A stretch of DNA of 64,000 nt, taken from contig CP085827.1 of the NCBI GenBank assembly GCA_020809705.1, positions 4,154,001 to 4,218,000 on the forward strand, written 5' to 3'. Made by a program: the position numbers and the translations under genes. This document shows positions 1 to 11,462 of the stretch, one piece after another; positions within the stretch are counted from its first letter, which is position 1, and each line of letters opens with the position of its first letter. The DNA is from Calonectria ilicicola. Taxonomy: Eukaryota; Ascomycota; Sordariomycetes; Hypocreales; Nectriaceae. Below the pieces are notes generated by a model. The model made no database searches, was not told the DNA's origin, and was given only the letters and a program-made list of their open reading frames with translations.

Positions 1-3000
1 TCACACGTCGGGCTTTGCCAGAAGCTGCAGGTCCGTCGGATGAGGCATGCGTCCAGGACAGGCAATGTTTTTCGGGACAGGCATCGTCTCACAGTTTGCC
101 CCTTGGATGTTCAGCTTCCTTCCACGTACGCGGGCCGTGGGGGTGTATTTGCATCGCCCAGGTGGAGCGATAGAGCATCTCGCAGGGTGCATCCGATTGT
201 TGTTATCCACGACGGGCCCACGGGCGGCCACGGCAACGAGGGCAAACAACAAGGACGGAGCGGGGGGACTGCGGGCAGGTGGCCTGGCGAGAGTGACGGG
301 GGGAACTCGTCAAACCTGGAACTGCTGCGGGATGGGATGTGAGCTCTGGATCCTCGTGATGCCTTGCCATGCATGCCCGAGCGAGCCCACATCCATCCAT
401 CTTCGGCCTTGTCAAGGGGAGCTGGAGCTGGGCTATTGCTGCAACTAGCTTGGAAGCTGCTCTGATAGGAAGAGCGGGATTGGTGTGAGTGGACTTTGCC
501 CGTACCTCACGTACGCATGCGTGCCTGTGCCGTCTTGTTGGCCAACGTAACACCGGTTGGCTCTCTGGCTGCAGCGAGGAGAGAGACATCAAAGTCCTAG
601 CTGTCGAGCATCGCCAAAGGGGCAGCAGCCGAGTGGGCAATTTGGCACCCACTTTGACGTCGTCGTAGCGAGGAACCGAAGGGGCCAGGAGGATGGGCGG
701 CGCCATGTTAGTCGAGATGGTGAGGCGAGCACTCTCATCTCGTCAACTGCTGCTACTACCGCTACTACTACTGCTGGAGAAAGCATCGACAGACAGACAT
801 TACATTAGCTAGTTAAGCAGTATACATATGTAAGGATACGTGTTGCTGTGATCTGAACAGATCGAACCAGGGAAGTGGCAGGGGGTTTGCAGTGGTAGGG
901 TGGCCGTCGCCGCACATGAGGACCCAATCCGACCCAACAGCAGGCTGAGAGAGGTCGACCAAATCTGACGGGCTTGGTTTTTTAACCCTGATCCTTTCCA
1001 AGAAGGAACATAAAAGAAACGGAAAAAAGTGATAGACGGCGCAAAGTGCAGCAAGCTGGAGCTTACATTCCGTCAATTGCATTGCTGATCCCGGCGCACT
1101 TTGCAATTGGAACCGTACAAATCACATCTGGCGTCCCTTACCGACTCTTTGTATACAAAGGGATTCCTGGCGAGCGTTTAGTGAGGGTTTGTGCTCCGCA
1201 TGCACTGGCCACGATACACCATACATGTCGTACATCTGGCTGGCGGGCCATGGGCAAGCTTGGGCATGGGCCTGGTCCGTTGGCCAACGTAGCCGGCCAA
1301 CTTTGTACCACCATCCAGTTGTGGCCAAACCTGGTTGCGGCCAGCCCAACCACGCTGATGGACGTCCGGAGATGCACCTACATATCCCCGTGCTGATGGG
1401 ATGGGGGCTAGCGAGCGAGACAAGTGCAAGAGCAGGATGAGGAGAAGGAGGAGTAGAGCATCAAAGTGCAAGTGAGAAAGGGGTCGGTCGGCTGGTCTCG
1501 TTGTCTCTTCTTCTTCTTCGGCCCTTTGCGCTCCTCGCTGCTTCGCCTGATGAGCCCTGGCGAGCGGGATAGCTGCCAACGGAGGCGTACTATTTCGAGT
1601 ACCTGACCAAGGCCCAAAGTAAAGTCGCACCGCCCAGCGAGCTTCAGCTCTCGCGTGAGCCTCTAATTTACAGGAGTAAGGCACCTGGAGGGATCAGCCT
1701 CAACCCACTTGCACACCGCCTCTGGCAGCGCCAAAACGTCCCGCTCCCGGTCCGCTTGGCTCCCGTTGTCCTGGACGATCGGGCTGGCACCGCCTATCAC
1801 GCCCTTTGCGACCACATCCGCTTGCTCTTTTGGTCACTGTGGGAGGGTGCGTGACTCTGTATCTGGCTGGTCGACTGATGCACCTTGCAAGTGGGCACTT
1901 TTGGCTCTTATTTTGGGTTGGGCATTGTCTCACCACTGGCTTCCTCCACTCTGTTCGCTAGAGAAGAGAAATTCCTTGGATCTTGCTGTTTTCTTGCATG
2001 CTAGGCTCTCCGGACCGACGGAGCGTGTTGTGACTCTTCTTTTTTGCGAGAACGGTTGATGGAGCGAGCGTGTACACACGAACGAACGAGTCAAGCAAGA
2101 TTTTTTCGCCACCACCACCTCACCTCACCAGCCACCCTCCACCATCCAATAGATTTTTTTATTCTTTTCTGTCCAAAGGAGTGTGTGGCACGGCGCCCCG
2201 GGCTAAACAGGATCCGGGAAAGGGAAAGCTACTATCCATGAATGGGCCAAAAAAAATTATCTCAATGTAACTCGAGATGCGGCGTTGCCAATTCGCCCTC
2301 GGTCTCGCGGTATTTCCCTTTGATTTTGGATTCATTGCGCCGTAAACTCTTCCAACCAAGCCACAGACAAACCCTTGTCTCGTGTCGCCGATGCCGACCG
2401 TCTTTCGCCCGCGGGGCTTTCGGTCTCAGGACATGGGACAGTTCCAGCGGCCGGTCGGGCTCATCGGGCTCACTACAGTGGCCGCGAGTCCCTCTGTGGC
2501 CGCGCCATTTCAGCGCTCCAGCTGCAGCGGAGGAACTGGGTTGCCGGCAAGCCACCCCTCCCCCATGTGTGCACAAGTGTGTGGCAGAGGGGAGAGGAGA
2601 GGCGATACCTGAGGTAACCTCGGTTCCGCTGGCGGGTACATGGGTGCCGGCCGGGTCGCCGCCCAGGGATTCGTATCCTGTCGCTCCAATCTCGTATCTC
2701 TCGCGTACACCCACGCGGCAACACGCCACTTCCCGCGTTCCCACGCTCCCACGTTCCCTCTCAGTAAACGTACAGTCACTAATCAGTCACTAACGGCCAG
2801 TGGATTTGCTCGCTGACACTGCACCGCCCTCAGTGGACCGGCCCCTGAAGCGTCCAATTGTCCGGTCCGGCAAAGCACTGCATCAGCAGCGGGACTGTCG
2901 GGGGCATTCCACTTAGGGACCTTCGATGCCCTTCCATTGCGTCTCGCTCAGCGGGCTCGTCATTCGTTGGCGCAGGTGGCCCTTACCAAGCAGATAGGAG

Positions 3001-3295
3001 CAGCTAGTCAGCTCGCCATCGCCGCCGCCGCCGATGTCGTTTAAAAAGACGCGGGAGGCGAGTTTGTCCAGAGAGGGCAGCCATCTAGAAGCTGAAGCAG
3101 ATTTTCCCCTTTTGCCGCTCCCGCTTGCCACCGTTACGCAGTTCCCGCGGCTGCCTCGTCGTGTGTTGAGTCACGCGCAAATCATTCCATCTCCATAGCA
3201 TCCGATTTGGTCGTAAAACACGGCGAAACCCAGAGCCAGAACGGCACAGTTGGAAAGCAAGCCTGCGTGATATCGCCGTCGGTTGCCGCCTCAGG

Positions 3296-3312
3296 CACAC
3301 ACACACGCACGC
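3296..3312. repeat. (CA)n-type microsatellite
   Basis: A CA/CG-CA dinucleotide run lies in the C/A-rich stretch upstream of the J-domain gene. Confidence 0.7.
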
Positions 3313-3342
3313 AACCCACCTGTGTACATACCTGTGTGCACC

Positions 3343-3363
3343 ACCCGCACCCGCACCCGCACC
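3343..3363. repeat. Short ACCCGC tandem repeat
   Basis: The hexamer ACCCGC is repeated about three and a half times in tandem, in the presumed leader or promoter of the J-domain gene. Confidence 0.75.
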
Positions 3364-4228
3364 AGGCCAGCGCCCTTTCGGCCCAAGGTACCCTGCTACA
3401 GCGCCTGTGCCAGCGGTACTCAACTCAATTCCAACCCTGGTCTGGTCCAGCCCAGCGCCGCCATCACACTCTCGGCCACACCCTCTCGAATCGTCACTCT
3501 CGCTCTCACCTTGCTGCCCACCCTCCCACTGATCCCAGCACGCAGCCACGAATTAGCCCTCGCAGGCCCCTCCCGCTGTCCAGTCAAGCACGCCGCGTCC
3601 TGCGCCAGTCGACGAAAAAAAAAGAAGAGGGCCCACCTGCGAGACCAAGACCCATCCAAGGGGAGCGGAGGGACCATCCACAACCACTGACAACCGCAGC
3701 GGACCACCAGCGACCACTGGGAGCCACCGAGGACCACCTGAACGCAGAAACCACCAGACACCAGAACCACCAAGAAGCCTGTGGACAAGAGTGGACCCGA
3801 CCCCCCTCTCTCCATCGACAACCCCGTCACCCACTTTGAAGGCGCGGCCCCCTCTTTGGTGTCTGATCGTCGGACTCTAGTCCCTCGTCCTGTGTACACC
3901 CCGGCCTGGGCGAATCACATACCTCGTCCCTCCCGTGACCTCATCCATCCACTGCTGCTTCTTCAACCTGCCCAGGGCCGCATCTGTTTGTCTGTTTTCC
4001 TCATTGTTCTTCTGTTCCTTGTGGACCGAGCAATCGATCAACGCCAGTACTATTTACTTTCCCTCGTGTTCAGCAGCCGGCTGCAACACGTAAATACCCT
4101 CTCCCTCTCACCTCACACCCCCCACCTTGGACTTTCGCTAGATCCAACAACATCACACTCACACCGTCACTCACCTGGCTCGGGACCCTGCCAGCCAGAG
4201 AGCATCCACACCTTGCTCCGGAGACGAG

Positions 4229-4244
4229 ACACACACACACACAC
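4229..4244. repeat. (AC)n microsatellite
   Basis: An uninterrupted AC run of eight units lies about 250 nt before the start codon of the J-domain gene. Confidence 0.8.
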
Positions 4245-4491
4245 GCACCGCCTCGGAGCCCAGACCACCAACTACTACCACTACTCACTTGCAACCTGAC
4301 AGCCCCCAACTTATAGCCACCCAGTCCTGTCCAGTTTCAACATCCACGGAACTCAGCCTCACATTCCATCTTCAAAGCCTCGCCGTTCGACTCGATGCAA
4401 TCGTAGCCCGACGGTCCTGACCAGCTTACATATATCGACACCTCGGATCCTCTCCAGAGTTGTCGACCTCCCGCACCTTTAACACCCAACC

Positions 4492-6171
4492 ATGACTTCG
4501 CTGCCACCCGATCCTTACAAGGCCTTGGGAGTTTCCAAGGATGCGCAAATAGCTGAAATCCGCACCGCCTACCGCAAGCTCGTTTTGAAATGCCACCCTG
4601 ATAAGGTGCAAGACCCGGCATTGAAGGCCCAAAAGGCCGACGAATTCCAAAAGGTCCAGCAGGCCTACGAGCTTCTCAACAGCGAAAAGGAGCGACAGCG
4701 CTACGATGACCAAGTCCGCTTGGCTGAGTTGCGGGAGGCCATGAGGGCCAAAGCCAACTCTTCGGCCCCTCGAGCAACCGCATCGTACAAGTACACCAAC
4801 GTCAACATCCACACCGCAGAGCCTCGCCCTTCGACCTTCAAGCCTGGTTCCCCCCCGACAGCGAAGTCGTACTCGTACTCGCGTTCCTACGAGGAGAGTG
4901 CATCTCGATCTTTCGAGGAGCGCACTCCCCCGAGACGCGAGTCGACGCATAGCGAGAAGTCAAAGCGGGAATCGGAACGAGAGAAGGAGCGAGACAAGGA
5001 GCGACGTGAGAAGGAAAAGGATAAGGAACGCCGCAGGAAGGAGAAGGCCGAACGTGCAGAGAAGGAAGCCAAGCGTGCAGAGAAGAAGTCTCGCGAAAAG
5101 ACTGAAGAGAAGGAGCGCAGACGCAATCACGAAGACAAGAAGAAGCCGTACATTGAGACGTATGAGGAAGAGCCACCGAGGGAAAAGAGGAGGTCAAGTA
5201 GGAAGCACGAAGAAAAGCGGGATCGATCTACTCACAGGGACGAAATTCCCATCGACTCGATACCCCCTCCCCCTGTGCCTTCGATGCCCCACGCTTCATC
5301 TTATTCCGAACAAGAAAAGATGGCTGCGGCTGCCTCGTACATTGAAGCGGCAAAGGCTAAGAAGCTTTACCGCGACTTTGCGCCTCCTTCTGCTCCTACC
5401 CCCCCTCCGGTCACACAATCTGGACCGTTCTCACCTCCCGGTGCCGCCGCCCCTGTCGAGGAACCCGAAGTTCATCGCTCGGGCAAGAGTCGACGTGGAT
5501 CTTCTGGTGCTAAGAGTAGCTATGAGAGGAAGACTTCACACGAGGTCCTAAACGACCTTGATGATGTGGCCCCCTCCCCCTCTGCGCGACATGCGCAGAG
5601 GACGGCTACAGCTGCTGCCGTGGGTTCGCCCCCTAAACTGGGTCGGCAAAACACTGCTCCCGCTGAAGCCTACTCCGGTCGTGCTGTTCCTCCGCTTTCT
5701 AGGGCCACGACATATTCTGGAGAGTTCACCAGTGATTCTCGTGGTCGTAATCGCTCACGACATCACGCTCAGATTCCAGAAAGCGAATCTGAGGAGGATT
5801 ACGAGCGCAAGCATAGCAGCAGAAAGCACCGAAGCAGCAAGAAGGAGCCTCGACCCAGCGAGTATGTCAACACCACGTACAAGATTTCATCAGACGGCCG
5901 CGCAACAATGTCTAGTTCTTACTCTCGCAGTATGGAGCCTGAGCATGAGACTTATACCTACTACACGCATCACGGACCTGGCGGATCTGGCGTTCACGTC
6001 GTGGAATCTCGTCCTGTGCCAGGTCGTGAAACGAGTTACTCGAGATCGGCTGGCGGATCATATCCCAAGTTCCCAAAGGTCCACACCTCCAAGAGCTACG
6101 ATGTTGATGATATTGCCTACTCGCATTACCCCGCCACATACCAAGACGAATATACCACCGCCTATGCCTAG
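4492..6171 (+). CDS. J-domain (DnaJ/Hsp40-type) protein with long charged region
   Basis: Single-exon frame of 559 residues. Residues about 8-75 form a J domain with the HPD tripeptide at 35-37, which in this family stimulates Hsp70 ATPase activity. There is no Gly/Phe region, zinc finger or class I/II C-terminal domain, so it is a class III (DnaJC-like) protein. Residues about 150-245 are an extremely charged, Lys/Arg/Glu-rich, probably helical or coiled region. The rest is Ser/Pro/Tyr-rich and probably disordered, with proline runs near residue 255-315 and a Tyr-rich C-terminus. The ATG follows CAACC in a leader poor in G. No signal peptide or membrane segment is visible, so it is probably cytosolic or nuclear. 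The Hsp70 partner and client cannot be told from sequence. The J domain is certain; the role of the tail is unknown. Confidence 0.93.
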   Translation: MTSLPPDPYKALGVSKDAQIAEIRTAYRKLVLKCHPDKVQDPALKAQKADEFQKVQQAYELLNSEKERQRYDDQVRLAELREAMRAKANSSAPRATASYKYTNVNIHTAEPRPSTFKPGSPPTAKSYSYSRSYEESASRSFEERTPPRRESTHSEKSKRESEREKERDKERREKEKDKERRRKEKAERAEKEAKRAEKKSREKTEEKERRRNHEDKKKPYIETYEEEPPREKRRSSRKHEEKRDRSTHRDEIPIDSIPPPPVPSMPHASSYSEQEKMAAAASYIEAAKAKKLYRDFAPPSAPTPPPVTQSGPFSPPGAAAPVEEPEVHRSGKSRRGSSGAKSSYERKTSHEVLNDLDDVAPSPSARHAQRTATAAAVGSPPKLGRQNTAPAEAYSGRAVPPLSRATTYSGEFTSDSRGRNRSRHHAQIPESESEEDYERKHSSRKHRSSKKEPRPSEYVNTTYKISSDGRATMSSSYSRSMEPEHETYTYYTHHGPGGSGVHVVESRPVPGRETSYSRSAGGSYPKFPKVHTSKSYDVDDIAYSHYPATYQDEYTTAYA

Positions 6172-8294
6172 GCCTATTCGTTGTTATAGTTCACTACATT
6201 TCAAAGGCGTCAGAACGCATGTATTCCACGATACCGTCTTTTTATTGCCGTCGATTATTGCGTTTCTTTTTACTTCTATTCCTGGTTTCATACATTTACG
6301 AAACGAGATGTGTTTTAACGAAATAACTACTATGAATATTGTGGTACTGCATAGCGGCAGTACCCAGAGCACATGGGATGATATAGGGCGCGTTGGGTCT
6401 ATTCTTATTTTTTTCCTCTTTTACTTTAAACAATTAAAGCTCCCAGCATCTCGATAAGGACTGGATTACAGTACAAGGCTAGCTCGCGTGTTGGATACCT
6501 TGGTTGCCTTCTCACCGAGCTCATCCATTGCTTCTTGAGACCGCTCAATGTATGTTGCAAGGGGCGGCAGATATACAGGTGCATCATTGGAAGGGAAGTT
6601 GGCTTTCATTCAGTTGCTTTTTTATTTTTCAGGGGAGGCGTTTGGGGATACCACAGACACAAATACGCATACACTCGTTTAGGAGATAGATGATCGGGTC
6701 CAGACACTTGGTGAAAGCCGAGTTGAACCTACTGATAGTCTTCATGACTAGCCTGATATTCAATGGAGACGTTGAAGCAGCAACACTGCGTGCCAAACAT
6801 TCGTGAAATGATTGATGGTTTACGGCTGCGCTGATCAAGAAGCATAGGAATGGCATCGTCTACGCAAAACACCTCAACCAAACGCAACGGTCCCATTGGC
6901 GGGCGTTCCCTGACTTTCGCTTTGAACATGTCGCCAAGGGATAGGTCGGTTGCTTTCGAGGCAGATGCTGAAACGGAACAGTCGTGCAACACATGATGTC
7001 CCCGGACACGTTGCCGAACTGCGTGGCTCTAATCCACGGCCGAGTCTCCTATCACTTGGACAGACTGACTATGACTTGGCTGGGTGTCTGCTCCACTGCC
7101 AGTTAGCGTTTGATATCGTGGCTGTCACACACGGCCCCTGCCGAAAGGCTATTCCTGTGAGGCGTATATGTCCCTCAGCGGATCTTGTTGTTTGCCTTGG
7201 GCGAGGAGGATTGATGGATGGGGCAGTGAAGGGGGGACCATTAGGGGTTGTAGGCGCGTAGCGGTTGTCCGTTTTCCACCTGCAACGAATCGGGTCGTCA
7301 TCCGGATATCATGCGGCATGCGCCTGCATGTACTAAGTTGAATATGTTGTTGCGTACTTGAGTACTTAGTTAGTCGATGTGAATAGAACTGCATTGCATT
7401 TGCACAAACAAGCTAGACCGCCTGTGAGTCTTTGTTCGGGTCTCAAAGCACCCACCTCTCCGTGACCACAAAGGTGCACTCCGTGCTCGCTTTCATGCTC
7501 GTATCGAAAAGGTGTTCTAACAAGGCGGGCTATTGATTAAACTGAAATGGGCGTCGTGATGATTGTCTCTGCGGATCAACAGCTGCCTAAACTGTCGTCA
7601 CGAAGGCTCGTGTTTAACTGCTCAGCCCCGAATGACGAGTAACCACTCCGTATTGAGGAAACGCCTAGACCCAAACCGCCTTGCCACCCGCCCCGCGTTT
7701 CTTGCCTCCCCCTTGCCGGCCCTGCAAGAGTGGCGGCGGGGCATTGGATCGGCGGACGCTGCCCGGTTCGAGGGCCTCTATATTTGAGGTGGCTTGCACT
7801 CTGGGGGTGGCTCGGCGGCAATGAGGCCCTGACGTTGTGAGTAATTGGTAGCGAAGGGGAAGGCCTTGTGGATTAATTAATTGGGGGCGGGAGATAACCC
7901 GGACGTTTCTGGGGCCAGCCGCTTGATGGTGCGGCGGCTGATCCGCCGCTTGCTTCATTGGCAATTCGCGTGTGCCAGGTCCCGCCCCGTCACGGCAGCC
8001 TTGTCAATTCTGCTCCCTTGACTCCTTTGGCTGTACCGTGGGAAGTGCATGTTCGAGTAATGTTCTGCTGACCTGGATGAAGCTGCAATGGGGCCCTGAC
8101 TGACTGACGTGACACGCTTCAACCCTCAACTCGCTATGTAGGTTGGTTAAGCAACTGGACCCCTGGAACAAGCACTAAACAATGACAGCACCATTCCGTT
8201 CAGACACCCTCCCCCAGATCCCTCACGCGCAACGACGGGCGCAGAACATGCAATCAATGGACATATTGGAACGAAGCCGACACGGGACCGGGAG
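6172..8294. other. Intergenic region without a supportable gene
   Basis: It separates the J-domain and CHAT genes. Short frames on both strands lack a domain, signal peptide or good splice sites. The first 250 nt are T-rich and probably contain the 3' untranslated region of the J-domain gene. Confidence 0.5.
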
Positions 8295-10435
8295 ATGGAT
8301 ATCGTCTACGTGCGGTCGGGCGCGTCTCGGCGGAAAGGGCTAACACGGCCGCCCGCCCACGACGAGCTTCAGGGAGACGAGGGAGAAGGTTACATGTCCG
8401 CGACGCAAGTGAGGCGCGAATGGGACGTTACGATAACTATCAATGCCAATGAGACACGAACTACGGTGGCCGACCCTTTTCTCGAACCAGAATACAAGTC
8501 CATCTTTGAACACTACCTGCGCGACTCCGATCGCCCTCGATGGAGCGCCGAGAGCATGAATATGACACTGAAGGAGCACGACGCCGGCGCCGTGTCACGC
8601 CTGGAGGAGCGCATTGGTGAATATGGAAAGGAGCTGTTGCGGCAGCTTAGGCTGGAGCCGAGCTGCTTGTCACAGGGGGCGACAGAGTGCCAAATATATG
8701 TCATTGAGACACCAGAACGTGGCGCCTCTGGGCCTGGAATCCACAGTCTCGCGTGGGAGCTCCTCGAAGCTGTCCACGTCGACTGCATGCCCAAGCTCCG
8801 CCTGCGTGTGACCCGCATTAGCGATGTTCCCCCGCCCTTGAGGCCGCTGCGCACTCTGCGGCCGAGTTACCGGCCGGCCCCGTCGTTTGCCGCTGTGCAG
8901 GCCGATCCAACTCTTGACTTCCGCGTGCTGTTGGTTGTGGCCCGCGACTTTAGCCGGAGGGGCGCGGAGCGGGATCCGGAACCGGACCTGGCCCAGTGGC
9001 CGCTCATGACGGTGCAGAAGAAGCTGCGCAGTCGCTTGATGCTGGAGGTGGTGCGACCGGGAAGCCGCGAGGAGCTGGAGGAGCACTTGGAGGTGCGGGC
9101 TGCGCAAGGGGTCTATTTCCATCTCGTCCACTTTGATCTGCATGGACGCATTATGATTGATGAGTACGTGTGGCCGGCTTATTGTTGTTGTTTATGCGTC
9201 TGCTAACGGAATGTAGGCGCGGAAACCAGGTTCCATGGCTCCTCTTTGCCAAGCAAAACCACACTCACCAATCCCATGGATACCAGGTGCCCCAGACACA
9301 CCTAGCCAAGGCTGAAGCCATTGCTCAGGTTCTGGGGCGCTACCAGATCCAAAATGTGGTTCTCAATGCCTGCCTGTCAGCTTACAACCATGCCGGATCT
9401 GGCACAAGCCTTGCGCACATCTTCCTTGAGCACGGCATTTCTAATGTATCGGCCATGTGGTTCTATGTTCACTGGCAGACAGCTTCGACGTACTTAAATA
9501 CTTTCTACGACGAGTTGTTTGTTCAAGGAAAAGACTTTCACCTTGCGGCGCATCGGGGGCGGGACGCAATTAGACAAAAGCCCACAAACCGGGTTGGTCG
9601 AGCTTATAAAGACTTTTTCCTATGTGTCAATTATACGCGTATCTTGCCTAGCGACAAGGTTCTGAGTCCTGTTGCTCGTGAGCCCAGCCCAGCGCCGTCA
9701 GCTCGATCGCAAGGTTCGACCACATCCAATAATTCAGTCAAGAGCTTCATGAGTGGAGTATGGAAGCCGTCAACGCCCCGCCTGAGTGATTCATTATTCG
9801 TGGCAGATGAGCCAGTTGTGCGCATGCAGCTGCACCTCTTGGAGCTGGAATACAAGCTCATGACATTCCGCATCGTATATGCGAGTGATCTTCGCCACGC
9901 TGGGTCCAAGCTCAGTGACACGATTGACCAGATGGTGCACATGTGGCTGACCACAAACCTCGTGGACGAGGTGCTGTACTACAAAGGCAAGGACTTTGCG
10001 CGATCGCAGTTCTTCTCCCACAGCATCAAGCCCCGAAGGCAGAGGACGAGGGGCCCCAACAGCGGCTACCTCCAGATGCTATTCCCGAAGCCCGTGCGAG
10101 CGCTCCGCCAGACGCTGCATATTGTGCACGACGTGGACAACGTCATCGCGCCGAGCTTTGTGCCTGACGCTGCGAAGAATGCAGAACTAGAGCGGCGGCG
10201 TTTCTCGGCGCAGGATAATCTCCAGCGATTCGCAGACAGGCTGCATGATGACGGGCATAGCTACTTGCTGTTCCTGGGGAGCGAGGACGCGCAGTGGTGG
10301 CGCACATATCTGCAGTACCTGCAGGGCGAGTGGTGGGTGAATTGGCCGTGGAGTTATACAGTACACAGCCGGTATATTCGAGATGTGAGGTTGCCGAACG
10401 AGGAGAAGAAGCCCAAGTTGGGTATACAAGGATAA
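8295..10435 (+). CDS. CHAT-domain protein (caspase/separase-like peptidase fold)
   Basis: Two exons, 8295-9163 and 9217-10435, encode 695 residues. The intron has donor GTACGT, a TGCTAAC branch site and acceptor TAG, and it joins a Glu codon in phase. Residues about 45-460 read as a fungal CHAT domain: an N-terminal segment with the dPF...fE-YL pattern, a beta-strand ending in VHFDLHG (His283, candidate catalytic His) and a later strand ending in VVLNAC (Cys342, candidate nucleophile), followed by the GTSLAHIFLEHG helix. CHAT proteins belong to clan CD cysteine peptidases with caspases and separase. No TPR, NACHT or other partner domain is visible. The ~230-residue C-terminal part is unrecognised. 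No signal peptide is seen, so it is probably cytosolic. Substrate and role are unknown; a cell-death or regulated-proteolysis function is only family-based inference. Confidence 0.82.
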
Positions 10436-11462
10436 TAAAAAAGATAAAAAGAGCAAGGGCGTCAAAACTCGGTAATTGGATACACAATACACAAAAAAGG
10501 ATTTGGTGGGCGCATTGGGTATCGACAGGCTTGTCGAGTAATTTCTGTAGACTAATAACATGTGGAACATGGATAAGAGCATCAGTAGAAGGCGTCATGG
10601 AACAACCTGGGAAGGTATTAATAGAAGATACTCAATAATAGTAAGCGGAATCATTGATTTTGTACTTTTGACTTGCACCATTTACACTGCCTCAACTTGT
10701 GTCGTTTTCCATGGTTTTAGATATGCTGGCTCGTGGTTACAACCTTTCGTAGTATTGCTTTCTGTTCATCTAACTTTGACAATCTATGTGCGTAGAATTT
10801 ACTGCATTGCACCTCTCTTAGTTGACATGTTTTGTGATGAAAATGCTTATGTTTCATACTTAGAGCATCTAGCCATCTCAGCCTAGTCCGAACGAATATT
10901 CACAAAGTGGTCAAGACAGGGGTGAATTATATTAAGAGCCCAAAAGTAATACACTTATAGTCACGGTCTAAAAATACTGAACATGATCCTATTTTCCCTT
11001 GTTTGGGAGTATCGAGGATATTTTCCTAACCTCTCCTTCTTGGCTCCATACCTATATAAACCAATTCTATCATCTGAGGATCGCTTACTATTTTTCTGGT
11101 TTCATCTATAATGGTATGATTAGCTGACGCTTGTCATTCTTGCGTGGTTTTTGGTCTATATTAAGGCCATAGCGATTCGAAGGATTCACATGGCATGGTT
11201 TATGCCCGCGATAAAATTGGAGTAATACAACGCATCCTTGCACAACCCTGCGAACCTAGGCCTTTTAGCGACGAGTTGACTACAAGTGCTTACTCTTTGC
11301 CCCATATAAGCGAGAGCGACCGGCATTTCTTTGCCTGTGTGGAATTACCAGGAAGTGCATTGCGTAATCTATCCCACTGAAATAATTGGCAGATAATATA
11401 AAAAGTATGTGACTTCATGTGATCTTGGCGCCCAGTAATAGGTACAAACGTCTTTTGACAAC
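10436..11462. other. Intergenic region between CHAT and GH79 genes
   Basis: AT-rich DNA with A/T runs soon after the CHAT stop, consistent with a 3' end. Small frames are not supportable. The last ~100 nt hold the GH79 core promoter. Confidence 0.5.
11397..11405 (+). promoter_or_regulatory. TATA-like element of the GH79 gene
   Basis: TATAAAAAG lies 58-66 nt before the GH79 start codon, a usual distance in fungal genes for secreted enzymes. Confidence 0.5.

Larger units (their letters stand above)
1..4491. other. Long gene-free region upstream of the J-domain gene
   Basis: No open frame here has a convincing start, splice structure or recognisable domain; overlapping frames on both strands are of similar length, as expected by chance in GC-rich DNA. 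The last 1.2 kb is rich in C, A and CCACC/ACC runs with little G, which looks like a long untranslated leader or promoter of the J-domain gene (inference). A gene running in from the left edge cannot be excluded. Confidence 0.55.

Noticed and set aside
3207..3839. Plus-strand frame of 210 codons before the J-domain gene
   Set aside because: It is Pro/His/Arg/Thr-rich because it translates CA and CCACC repeats; it starts at a non-ATG codon and no domain is visible.
4838..5551. Long alternative frames overlapping the J-domain gene
   Set aside because: They are Arg/Ser-rich shadows of the Lys/Glu-rich coding frame.
6729..6992. Minus-strand frame with protein-like composition near 6.8 kb
   Set aside because: Too short, no ATG with leader, no flanking exons found.
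8340..9143. Minus-strand frames opposite the CHAT gene
   Set aside because: They are mirror frames of a GC-rich coding exon; the plus strand has the recognisable domain and intron.
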